Shown in pieces: positions 17,231 to 24,506 of a stretch of 33,103 nucleotides of DNA. Below the pieces are notes generated by a model. That model was given only the letters and a program-made list of their open reading frames with translations, had not been told where the DNA came from and made no database searches. Each line of letters starts with the position of its first letter. Position 1 is the first letter of the stretch. A program made the position numbers and the translations under genes. This stretch comes from Thermoplasmata archaeon (GTDB lineage: Archaea; Thermoplasmatota; Thermoplasmata; Thermoplasmatales; Thermoplasmataceae). The stretch is from positions 1-33,103 of the forward strand of contig JAJZYV010000002.1 in the NCBI GenBank assembly GCA_021797955.1, read 5' to 3'.

Positions 17231-17713
17231 TCACAGCCTTCTCCTAAATTGCCTCATATACAAATTTCTTATTATAAAACTTGAAGCTAAACTGATTGCG
17301 AATATCACGTAAATCAATACAGTTTCAGTATTTGCATTTGTTATTATTCCGAAAAAATTAAGCAAGTAAATTGCAAGGTAACCGAGTATAAGAATAATTA
17401 AACCACTGTACCTAAGAATCAGAGGAAATCTCACGTAATTTGGATTTCCATTGATCACAGAAACTCCTATTATTTGATTCAATTCTTTCTCAATCTGACG
17501 CTTCTGTCTGGATCTTGGGCATTGAGGGCTGGAAATTACACTCCTCGCATCTTCTAGTGTCTGTTTTGCACTGCTCCCATCGCCATTGGATTGGTAAAGT
17601 CTGGCTAACTCCATTTCCATTTTTGCAATTTTTACGCAGTTCCCAGGAGGCATCATCTTTTCATATTCAACCTCATTCTGGAGCTTTTGAATTTTAACGT
17701 CAATATTCTCCAT
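17231..17713 (-). CDS. Unknown membrane protein with N-terminal helical domain
   Basis: 160 residues, not recognised. The N-terminal half (1-80) is charged and helical with a possible TPR-like or coiled-coil character (KMEMELARLYQSNGDGSSAK). Two predicted membrane helices follow (about 100-119 and 126-146), and the protein ends with the basic tail RNLYMRQFRRRL, which by the positive-inside rule puts both ends in the cytoplasm. Two cysteines (26 and 64) sit in the N-terminal part. Its stop lies two bases from the convergent PLP-enzyme stop. The ATG at 17713 has no clear Shine-Dalgarno. Confidence 0.6.
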   Translation of the reverse strand: MENIDVKIQKLQNEVEYEKMMPPGNCVKIAKMEMELARLYQSNGDGSSAKQTLEDARSVISSPQCPRSRQKRQIEKELNQIIGVSVINGNPNYVRFPLILRYSGLIILILGYLAIYLLNFFGIITNANTETVLIYVIFAISLASSFIIRNLYMRQFRRRL

Positions 17714-17897
17714 GATTCCATTTCTCCATCATTCTTAGCATTTAATCTTTGGCCAATATATCCATCCTAAAATGGAAATATAAAGCATAAACTTTATCCA
17801 AAAAAGTAAGTTTTGAATATGGAGGAATTATTCATATCAACAATTGAAACCCCTAATATAGGGCAATCATTTTTTACTTTTTCAATATTACAATCCG

Positions 17898-19706
17898 TTG
17901 AAAGATAAGGAAAGTTCACTTGATATTTATGCATTCATTAAAAATTACAGGAAATTCATTGCAGATTCATTCATAAAGAAGATTTACGAATTGGGCGGAG
18001 GTAAATTTATTCTCCAAATTCACAATCAAGAATTGAAGAAAGGATCATTCTATATTGATATCACTAAAGGACTCAGTCTGATGGACGCTGAAAGGGGGCA
18101 GGAGGCCGGTAGTCTTGCAATGTTTCTCAGGAAGAGACTTTCAGATAAAAAAATAAAAGATATTTACCAGATTAATTTCGACAGGGTTGTAAGAATAGAC
18201 ATGTACAACGGCTATTCGATTGTGATGGAGTTGTTCAGGGAGGGGAACCTCATAATTCTTCAAGATGATATAATTGAATATGCCTTTTATCCAAGGGAAT
18301 GGAGGAACAGAAAAATTATAAAGGGGGAAAAATATTTGCCCCCATCCTTAACAGATCCACTTTCTATGACAGAAGGGGAAAAGAAAAAAGTGTTATCGGA
18401 AAGTAAAGCATCATTAGTTCAAACACTCGCAACCAGATTTAATCTGGGTGGAGAATTTTCTGAAGAGATATTATATCGGGCCAATATCCATAAGGATCTG
18501 AAATCAGCGGAAGCTTTTGATAAACTTGAGATTTTACAAGCACAGTTAGAAATTTGCTTAAAGGAAACGGAGGAAAATAAGGGATACTTCTATGAAGATC
18601 TAGAAATGGGTTCTCCAATAAGGCTTAATTTTTTGAAAATGGAAGTGAGTAAGGAGTTCGACAATTTTAACGATCTCCTGTGCGCCATGTTGGAGTCAGC
18701 ACCCACAGAAAGTCCGGTCAACATTAAGATTAAAAGAATTACTGAAAGTCAGGAAAGAACAATAGCCGAGTATGAAAAGCTTTCAGCAAGAGACAGAGAA
18801 AATGGCAACTTCATAGCATCAAACTTTCAGACTATATCAAAATTAATCAATTTTGGAGCAAAGTCAGATGATACCAGCTTAAAAATAGATGGAAATGAAT
18901 TCACATTAATTTCAAAAGATAAGGCAAAGAAAGTCTTAAGATTAAAGGCAGAAAATGGGATGGAGCTGGAACTGTTCTATGATAAATCAGCAGGAGAGAA
19001 TATGACAAGATACTACAACTCATCCAAGGATTATCTTGAAAGGATCGGTGGGGCAAGAGAAGCGCTTCAAAACTCACTTAAAGGACTGGTAAGGGAGCAG
19101 GATTCCAAAAAAGCACAAAGACAGAGACTCTGGTTTGAAAACTACCATTGGTTTTACACAAAAAATGAGCATCTTGTGATATCCGGCAAAAATACAGATA
19201 CCAATGAAAAAGTGGTGAAGAAACATATGGGAGAAAGGGATATTTATGTACACGCAGATATGTACGGTGCCCCAAGCACTGTTATTAGAAACGAGAATAA
19301 TTCAGAGATTACTGAGGAGGAGATCAATGAAGCAGCAGCATTTGCAGTCAGTTTCTCCAGGGCATGGCAAAATGGTCTCTCATCAGGTTCAGCGTACTGG
19401 GTAACCCCACTCCAGGTAAGTAAGACACCAGAATCTGGACAATACGTTAGAAAAGGTTCCTGGATTGTAAGGGGGAAGAGGAACTATCTTTTCAATCTCC
19501 CACTCAAGTTAACAATCTCTCTCAAAGAAATTAAGAATATGAAAATTCCAATGATCTCTCCTTTTAGAGAAGATAATGAAGGAATCACTATCATCCCCGG
19601 CAACACAAAGAGAGACAGAGTTGCCAGAGATATTGCGAAAAAAATGGATGTAGATGCTGAAGAAATTTTACGAATCCTCCCTTCCGGAAACAGTGATATT
19701 ATTTAA
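17898..19706 (+). CDS. rqcH: RqcH / NEMF (NFACT) ribosome quality-control protein
   Basis: 602 residues. RqcH binds stalled 50S subunits carrying peptidyl-tRNA and adds C-terminal tails that mark the nascent chain for destruction. The NFACT-N domain (1 to about 200) opens with SSLDIYAFIK and carries QINFDRVV (91-98) with the Asp95-Arg96 pair matching the tRNA-contacting DR of B. subtilis RqcH. A helical/coiled-coil middle (about 200-400) leads to the NFACT-R domain (about 405-520) with NYHWFYTKNEHLVISG and DIYVHADMYGAPST. The start is a TTG at 17898, chosen because the family begins just before S-x-LDI, no ATG or GTG exists in the open frame, and TTTTTTA lies 22-28 bp upstream. The 3' end overlaps PGI/PMI by 8 bp. 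Confidence 0.93.
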   Translation: MKDKESSLDIYAFIKNYRKFIADSFIKKIYELGGGKFILQIHNQELKKGSFYIDITKGLSLMDAERGQEAGSLAMFLRKRLSDKKIKDIYQINFDRVVRIDMYNGYSIVMELFREGNLIILQDDIIEYAFYPREWRNRKIIKGEKYLPPSLTDPLSMTEGEKKKVLSESKASLVQTLATRFNLGGEFSEEILYRANIHKDLKSAEAFDKLEILQAQLEICLKETEENKGYFYEDLEMGSPIRLNFLKMEVSKEFDNFNDLLCAMLESAPTESPVNIKIKRITESQERTIAEYEKLSARDRENGNFIASNFQTISKLINFGAKSDDTSLKIDGNEFTLISKDKAKKVLRLKAENGMELELFYDKSAGENMTRYYNSSKDYLERIGGAREALQNSLKGLVREQDSKKAQRQRLWFENYHWFYTKNEHLVISGKNTDTNEKVVKKHMGERDIYVHADMYGAPSTVIRNENNSEITEEEINEAAAFAVSFSRAWQNGLSSGSAYWVTPLQVSKTPESGQYVRKGSWIVRGKRNYLFNLPLKLTISLKEIKNMKIPMISPFREDNEGITIIPGNTKRDRVARDIAKKMDVDAEEILRILPSGNSDII

Positions 19707-20640
19707 TTTTCTTAAGTTCATTCTTTAAATTTTCCAAAACTTTTACGTCTTCCGGATCAATTGACCTGTTCACAGCGGCTTGAACTGTAACAAAATCTAT
19801 AAAATGAAGCAGATAAAAGAGTTTCTGGAATTGACTATCTCCCTTTGGAACTATATGGACAAAACTCAAACCACTTCCTTTTTCAACTAATTCAAGTCTA
19901 TTTGTGTTTCTTGACTCGGCACCTTCAATGACTATGAAGAAGAACTTTGAAGACATTTCTTCATTCATCAAAAGCGGAACCAATTCATTGTGATTCTGCT
20001 CAGACAAAGTGTGACTGACCGCAAACATCTTGGAGTTTTCATTGAACTGTGTTTTAAACCTGTAACTCATTGCTTTAAACGGCTCCCAGGATAAAATGTA
20101 TGGAATCTTACCACTGTCCGTTATTTTCTGGGCAAGATTCCAGGTGGGAGATGAATTTGATTCAAGGGCGTCAAGTAGCTTCAGTGTTTTCTCAATCTCT
20201 TCGTTATTGATGTCCAGAAATGAATTCACCAGTGGCATCAAAAGGTAACCTATTGCCTCTCTCGGTTGCAATCCTTTTGGAACATTGATACATTCATCGC
20301 TCAAAGATTCCAGTTCTCCTCCAGTGGTGATAGAATGGATCTGTATCCCTCTTTTTTTCGCCTCCCTCACTGTATTTAGGGTCTCTTCTGTGTTGCCAGA
20401 GTAGCTTACAGCGACAAAAAAATAACTTTTGTTGACGAATTCTGGAAGTTCATATGAATCTACAACTATAACTGGTTTAGCAGAATACATTTCTGCAAAT
20501 ATTCTTCCAGCAACGCCTGATCCGCCCATTCCAGAAATTACAATGCATGTTGAGGATGAATGATCTGACTTAAATTTTGATGTAAAACCTATCTGTTCCT
20601 TAAGTGAGAATACCTGTTTTAGAAATGGATGTGATGGCAT
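19699..20640 (-). CDS. Bifunctional phosphoglucose/phosphomannose isomerase
   Basis: 313 residues, the size of the archaeal PGI/PMI family, which interconverts glucose 6-phosphate, mannose 6-phosphate and fructose 6-phosphate. Two SIS domains are recognisable: the first carries GMGGSGVAG (37-45) and SYSGNTEE (79-86), which binds the sugar phosphate; PREAIGY and FNENSKMFAVSHTLSEQNHN carry the expected catalytic Arg, Glu and His residues. A single ATG at 20640 is supported. The end overlaps the convergent rqcH stop by 8 bp. Upstream on the same strand are a perfect 14-bp palindrome (20651-20664) and a very small membrane-protein ORF, so expression may depend on that region. Confidence 0.93.
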   Translation of the reverse strand: MPSHPFLKQVFSLKEQIGFTSKFKSDHSSSTCIVISGMGGSGVAGRIFAEMYSAKPVIVVDSYELPEFVNKSYFFVAVSYSGNTEETLNTVREAKKRGIQIHSITTGGELESLSDECINVPKGLQPREAIGYLLMPLVNSFLDINNEEIEKTLKLLDALESNSSPTWNLAQKITDSGKIPYILSWEPFKAMSYRFKTQFNENSKMFAVSHTLSEQNHNELVPLLMNEEMSSKFFFIVIEGAESRNTNRLELVEKGSGLSFVHIVPKGDSQFQKLFYLLHFIDFVTVQAAVNRSIDPEDVKVLENLKNELKKIK

Positions 20641-20650
20641 GATAATTCAA

Positions 20651-20664
20651 CCAATTTAAATTGG
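20651..20664. promoter_or_regulatory. Perfect 14-bp palindrome CCAATTTAAATTGG
   Basis: The sequence equals its own reverse complement and lies 11-24 bp upstream of the PGI/PMI ATG, overlapping the stop codon of the tiny upstream ORF. It is too close to the start for a usual A-box, so an operator for a dimeric regulator is a better guess. AT-rich palindromes of this length can also occur by chance. Confidence 0.3.
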
Positions 20665-20748
20665 GGAAATAACAAGGAAAAAACCCCAAACGGCTGGTAG
20701 TAATGCAAGCAATGTTATTGTTATGTATATCATTGTTTTAACGGACAC
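20656..20748 (-). CDS. Candidate membrane microprotein, 30 residues
   Basis: On the minus strand a GTG at 20748 opens a 30-codon frame (ATG at 20733 gives 25). After a short VSVKT lead it is one hydrophobic helix, MIYITITLLALLPAVWG followed by FFLVISPI and a TAA. A T-rich/A-rich box (minus strand TTAATAAAAAAA, about 20763-20775) lies about 22 bp upstream, right for a leaderless transcript. The stop is 15 bp from the PGI/PMI ATG, so the two may be co-transcribed. Single-helix proteins this small often stabilise a membrane complex, but no family is recognised here and chance is a real alternative. Confidence 0.4.
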   Translation of the reverse strand: MSVKTMIYITITLLALLPAVWGFFLVISPI

Positions 20749-20880
20749 AATACAGTATCATTCCTTTTTTTATTAAGCTTTTCTTTGGGCATAGTTTCTT
20801 GCAAAGATAAGGGCAATGTTTGGCACATCTTTCCGAATTCTGGAGGAAATTGCTAACGTATTCTCTAGGTTCTCTGGAAA

Positions 20881-21169
20881 AAGGTCAATATCAATGAAAA
20901 GAGATATGACTCAAAGGCAATATTCAACCAATTTGATTCTGAAACCCTGATTTCATGAAATAAGAATGCATCCACGCTCGCAAAAGGATCATCCTGAGAG
21001 GGCGCTAATAGTAAGACGGACAGGCAAGACATTAGGGGAAGATTCTAATGATTCCAAAGGCCTCAAAAAAAGATGGAACATTGAGATATATTTCTCGGGT
21101 TTGAAGAGGGCAAAGGAGGAAAGAATAAAGGCAGCAATTCTGAATCCGTGTTTCAGGAGATTGCCTTAA
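20881..21169 (+). pseudogene. Decayed DDE transposase (IS4/IS5-like) fragment
   Basis: Two frames together read like the C-terminal half of an IS5/IS4-type transposase. Frame 1 gives RYDSKAIFNQFDSETLIS, stop, NKNASTLAKGSS, stop; then a shift into frame 2 gives PERALIVRRTGK and KKRWNIEIYFSGLKRAKEE, ending at 21169. The YDS..., KNAS...RG..., and RW-x-IE-x-F-S-x-LKR blocks, in this order, are the usual landmarks, the last holding the catalytic Glu. Two in-frame stops and at least one frameshift mean it is inactive. No terminal inverted repeats or full N-terminal half are visible. A 67-codon open frame at 20966 is merely part of this relic. Confidence 0.6.
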
Positions 21170-21286
21170 GCCACAATTGGATCTACAGTTGAAGATGACA
21201 AATGCTTATTGAAATATGCAACACACTTTTTTGGGGAACTAAAATTATTTATAGAGTGGGTTCATCTTACTCTTACTTAACAATAA

Positions 21287-21313
21287 ATGAACCGGAGGTT
21301 GAGTAAGCTATGA
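21287..21313 (+). promoter_or_regulatory. Eight-codon leader ORF overlapping the next start codon
   Basis: ATG at 21287 opens MNRRLSKL and its TGA (21311-21313) overlaps the ATG of the secreted protein as ATGA. An A-box candidate (TTATTTATAGAG, about 21245-21256) would start transcription around 21275-21280, just ahead of it. The leader also contains the Shine-Dalgarno of the downstream gene, so translation of the two is expected to be coupled. Confidence 0.35.
21294..21299 (+). promoter_or_regulatory. Strong Shine-Dalgarno GGAGGT
   Basis: GGAGGT ends 10 bases before the ATG at 21310 and matches the archaeal anti-SD perfectly. It stands out because most first genes in this window look leaderless and lack such a site. 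Confidence 0.65.
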
Positions 21314-22074
21314 AATTCAGTAATACCATAATTGTAGTTTTCATGGTATCACTAATAGCTGTTTCTCCGGTTTCATCTTCAGTAGTTTCTGCACAGTCGG
21401 ATCAATACGTGAATTCATGGTTTGCAGCTGGGTCTATGGAGAGGTACAGTATCTCAATTAACAATTCAGGAAGTAATTATGAAGGATCACTAAGCATTCA
21501 AATTCAAAATACCTTTGGAAATGGAACATATAATTGGACTGGTTCATCCTCACCTGGCCTTCCAGATACGGGGAATTTTGTTGAGCCGCAGTTCTATCCT
21601 GATGTAATGATGGGTCCATTTCAGGCGGTGAATTCTTCCGTATTAATGGCCTACAATAGTAACGAACTCAGATGCCAGCTCTATGGCATGAGCATCTATA
21701 GCCTTTTCAGGGGGTACGATTATGGAAATGTCTCTGAAATTTATTCAGGATTTATTTATAACACAACAATTGGAAGCTTCTGCACGGACAAAGTGGTCAT
21801 TAGTGCCCCTAATGTTAGTATACAGTCCTACATAGACCAGAAGAGTGGCATACTTGTCACATTCCATTATTACCATTGGTATAATGAAACCCAGCATTAT
21901 ATCAATTTCAGCGCAATTCTCATTGGAACAAATGTTAATACCACACTCACTACACTGAAAGAGGTTAATGGTTCATCTTACACTTTATCAGAAGTTATAA
22001 TTGCAGTGGCTGTTCCACTTTTGGTTTTTCTTCCAACTGTTTGGATTATGAGAAGAAAACGGGCAAAGAGATGA
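21310..22074 (+). CDS. Secreted, C-terminally anchored protein of unknown function
   Basis: 254 residues. The first ~28 are a Sec-type signal peptide (hydrophobic NTIIVVFMVSLIAVSPVSS, likely cleaved near VSA-QS). A hydrophobic helix at about 227-247 followed by MRRKRAKR anchors the C-terminus with the tail inside. The exposed part is rich in Asn, Ser, Tyr and Thr and holds about eleven N-x-S/T sequons (for example NWT, NSS, NFS, NGS), so it is probably heavily N-glycosylated. Two cysteines (RCQL and SFCTD) could form a disulfide. No enzyme motif was seen. It has a strong Shine-Dalgarno and a leader ORF and sits alone, next to a transposase relic. Surface-layer-related or binding protein are guesses. 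Confidence 0.75.
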   Translation: MKFSNTIIVVFMVSLIAVSPVSSSVVSAQSDQYVNSWFAAGSMERYSISINNSGSNYEGSLSIQIQNTFGNGTYNWTGSSSPGLPDTGNFVEPQFYPDVMMGPFQAVNSSVLMAYNSNELRCQLYGMSIYSLFRGYDYGNVSEIYSGFIYNTTIGSFCTDKVVISAPNVSIQSYIDQKSGILVTFHYYHWYNETQHYINFSAILIGTNVNTTLTTLKEVNGSSYTLSEVIIAVAVPLLVFLPTVWIMRRKRAKR

Positions 22075-22188
22075 TGAAGAAAATGTCTTCAAGAACGCTC
22101 TTGCAAAAAGAAATCCCAGAGATAGGCATCTGATCCAAATCCAACTACATCTGGCAGGTTGTATTTTATTTTTATACATTCCCGTTTG

Positions 22189-22200
22189 AAAAAAAAGAAA
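22189..22200 (-). terminator. Oligo-T terminator of the acs-arcA operon
   Basis: Thirteen bases past the arcA stop, the minus strand reads TTTCTTTTTTTT, the T-run type of archaeal terminator. On the plus strand GTATTTTATTTTTATAC (22161-22177) may end the secreted-protein transcript. Confidence 0.5.
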
Positions 22201-22212
22201 TTGAGAAACGGA

Positions 22213-23463
22213 TCATCTCGAAAGAGACATAGTCATGCAGTGCGCTCCGCCGTACCCACCAGTTATCTCTTCAAGATTAATTTCTATATAATCAACCCCA
22301 AATTCGTTCATTCTATTTTTATTTGGAAACATTCTTTCTTCCAAGCCAGATTTATCAACTCCTATCTGGTCTACGAGCTCTTTTGACATCACACCATTTT
22401 TTAAAAGTTTCTTGAAGACTGCATACGAGTCAATGCAAACAATCTTCGAATTCGAAAGAGTCAAGAAATTTGAAGAATAACATAACTGTTCCAGTGGATC
22501 AATGTTAAGGATTGAAAATCCCTTAGCCTTGATGTATTCATAAAGTGTGGTTGTCTCCGATGGGGAAAATTTATCATCATTCCGGACCATTGTGGTACCC
22601 ACTGCCTTCTTCATCAGAATTTCGGATCCAATTGCAACGCTTTCAGATGCTATATTGAAATAGGTATCCAGATGCATATTGTTCAGAAGATCTTTCACCT
22701 GAAACTCGTACTTTGGATTCTCAACCAAAAATACTTCATCGTGTTTCATCAAACCCGAATTAAGCGCCGACATAGCGCCCTCTTTAGATGTTCTTGGTCC
22801 AGTTCCAATCAGGCCAAATTCTCCCATTGGTATATAATCGCCTCCTTCAAATGATGTCTCCTCACCCACTCTAAACGTGTTCTCCTTTCGGAGTTTGTGA
22901 GTCCAAATGAAATTTGTAAGGTCCGGTTCTTTATTTCGTTGCGGCAGCCTCATTCTACCACCTATAACCCCCTCAGAAGTTACAGCCTGTTGGTCTCTCA
23001 TGAAATATAGATTTGTGAGTGGGATGTTTGAAAAAATCTTAGGATAATACATATGGAGTTCATCATCCACTCTGATATCTATGGAAGGGCACAAAATCAT
23101 TATGTTAAAAAGTGTATCAGGATCCATGTAAGGCAGATTCTTTTTTAATTCATTTTTGCCTTTCTGTGCCTCACTCAAGTCGCCGTAAAACTGGATTTCG
23201 TCCAAAACCTTCTTTTCCATTTTTTCTCTAAATGAATGATCTCTTGTCGCCAGATCATTGCTGATTTCCCTTAGCAGATTCACCTTTACTCCATTTTCCT
23301 CAAGTACTTTCTGCAAGTTCTCATGCTCTTTGAGTGCTACGTTTTTGTTAAATGGTCTTTCAAAGAGAAATGCTCTGGGAGAAATCATTGCATAATCTAT
23401 TTCCGTTCCAGGTCTATGCATAACCACTTCCCTAAGTGTGTCCCACTCCTTTTTTGCAAACAT
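22213..23463 (-). CDS. arcA: Arginine deiminase
   Basis: 416 residues, the usual length. The enzyme hydrolyses arginine to citrulline and ammonia. The catalytic set of the guanidine-modifying superfamily is in place: Asp157 in NLYFMRD, Glu206 and Asp209 in FEGGD, His264 and Asp266 in HLDTYF, and nucleophile Cys409 in GGYGGAHCMTMSLSR at the C-terminus. The amidinotransferases share the fold but not this C-terminal pattern, so deiminase is preferred. No ornithine carbamoyltransferase or carbamate kinase lies nearby, so it cannot be shown to feed ATP synthesis; ammonia release for acid tolerance is an alternative. Its ATG overlaps the nmd3 stop by one base. Confidence 0.9.
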   Translation of the reverse strand: MFAKKEWDTLREVVMHRPGTEIDYAMISPRAFLFERPFNKNVALKEHENLQKVLEENGVKVNLLREISNDLATRDHSFREKMEKKVLDEIQFYGDLSEAQKGKNELKKNLPYMDPDTLFNIMILCPSIDIRVDDELHMYYPKIFSNIPLTNLYFMRDQQAVTSEGVIGGRMRLPQRNKEPDLTNFIWTHKLRKENTFRVGEETSFEGGDYIPMGEFGLIGTGPRTSKEGAMSALNSGLMKHDEVFLVENPKYEFQVKDLLNNMHLDTYFNIASESVAIGSEILMKKAVGTTMVRNDDKFSPSETTTLYEYIKAKGFSILNIDPLEQLCYSSNFLTLSNSKIVCIDSYAVFKKLLKNGVMSKELVDQIGVDKSGLEERMFPNKNRMNEFGVDYIEINLEEITGGYGGAHCMTMSLSR

Positions 23464-24503
23464 TAACTTACCACATCCGAGAAATAGTAAAAATCGTCAT
23501 ACTTCAGGAGTCTGATACTTTCGTTTTTATAATCCTTGTAAACCTTACCTTTTACAGTTACTTGTTTAAAGTCCCTCTCATTCAAAAGCGTCATTTCATC
23601 TCCCTGTCTGTTAATTACTATGAATTTTTCCTCAATTGCCATTTCCCCTGTATTTCTAATCCTATCAAGGCTTATTGTGGCCTTCCTCATTAGTTTCGGC
23701 TCATTTACACCGGGGGAAATAACGAAAATTCCTGAAGAAGTCTTACCCACATAGATATATTTTTCCTTATTGACATAAATTATAGATCCCTTTTCAAAAT
23801 CAAGAATTCTCAGCATGTACGTGAAACGGAAAAATTGTTTTCCATCGCGAATCCCCGCAAGAGAACTGGAAACTATCAACTGGCAAACGTCTCTCTGAAC
23901 AATTTCCCTTGAAAACGTGTCACCGTCTTTCTTTTTGCCTAGATATACGTCTACGCCTTCTTTTACGTTTACAACCTTTGAGATAAACGAATTTGGATCC
24001 TTTGTCTGGGTTGTTTCAACCCGCTTTACAAGTTCATTCGCTATATTTTCCAGTTCAGGATTTAACCTTTCACTGAAACCTCGAATTTGTACCTTAGCTT
24101 CATAGTAAGAACCGGTGATTTTATTGCACGTTGGGCAACTGATGCTATCTCTGGTATACGGCACATTAACCTGAAAGACTCTCTCAGAAATTTCATCATT
24201 TCCCAACCTGAGGTCAATAGAAATATCCATTGACGCTTCATCTTCTAACTTATTCAAACCAAAATTGTTTATCTCCTTTACCGCAAACGGAGTGTTGGCT
24301 GAAAATTCCTTTGCTACAGTTTTGAACCAAGCAATTTCTGGCTCTCTGTGAGACCAGTAGTTTCCCACCTTAATTGATCCGCACTTTGGACAGGTTGTTT
24401 TGTTTATTACCGAGGGCTTATTAATTTCCAATGCTTCCCACATACATTCCGAACATATTCCCGAAAACAAAGCTTCTCCGACACCACACTTTACGCATTT
24501 CAT
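23463..24503 (-). CDS. nmd3: NMD3-family ribosome export/assembly protein
   Basis: 346 residues. In eukaryotes Nmd3 binds the 60S subunit late in assembly; archaeal homologues are presumed to act on the 50S. The zinc-binding N-terminus has CVKC (3-6), CSEC (17-20) and CPKC (38-41), followed by SCPTC near residue 120 and the typical SYYEAKVQIRG after it. DVYLGKKKDGDTF in the middle and an OB/SH3-like C-terminal half (KGSIIYVNKEKYIYVG) also fit. The ATG at 24503 lies three bases after the acyl-CoA dehydrogenase stop, and the TAA overlaps the arcA ATG, making this an informational gene embedded in a catabolic operon. Confidence 0.9.
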   Translation of the reverse strand: MKCVKCGVGEALFSGICSECMWEALEINKPSVINKTTCPKCGSIKVGNYWSHREPEIAWFKTVAKEFSANTPFAVKEINNFGLNKLEDEASMDISIDLRLGNDEISERVFQVNVPYTRDSISCPTCNKITGSYYEAKVQIRGFSERLNPELENIANELVKRVETTQTKDPNSFISKVVNVKEGVDVYLGKKKDGDTFSREIVQRDVCQLIVSSSLAGIRDGKQFFRFTYMLRILDFEKGSIIYVNKEKYIYVGKTSSGIFVISPGVNEPKLMRKATISLDRIRNTGEMAIEEKFIVINRQGDEMTLLNERDFKQVTVKGKVYKDYKNESIRLLKYDDFYYFSDVVS

Positions 24504-24506
24504 AAA

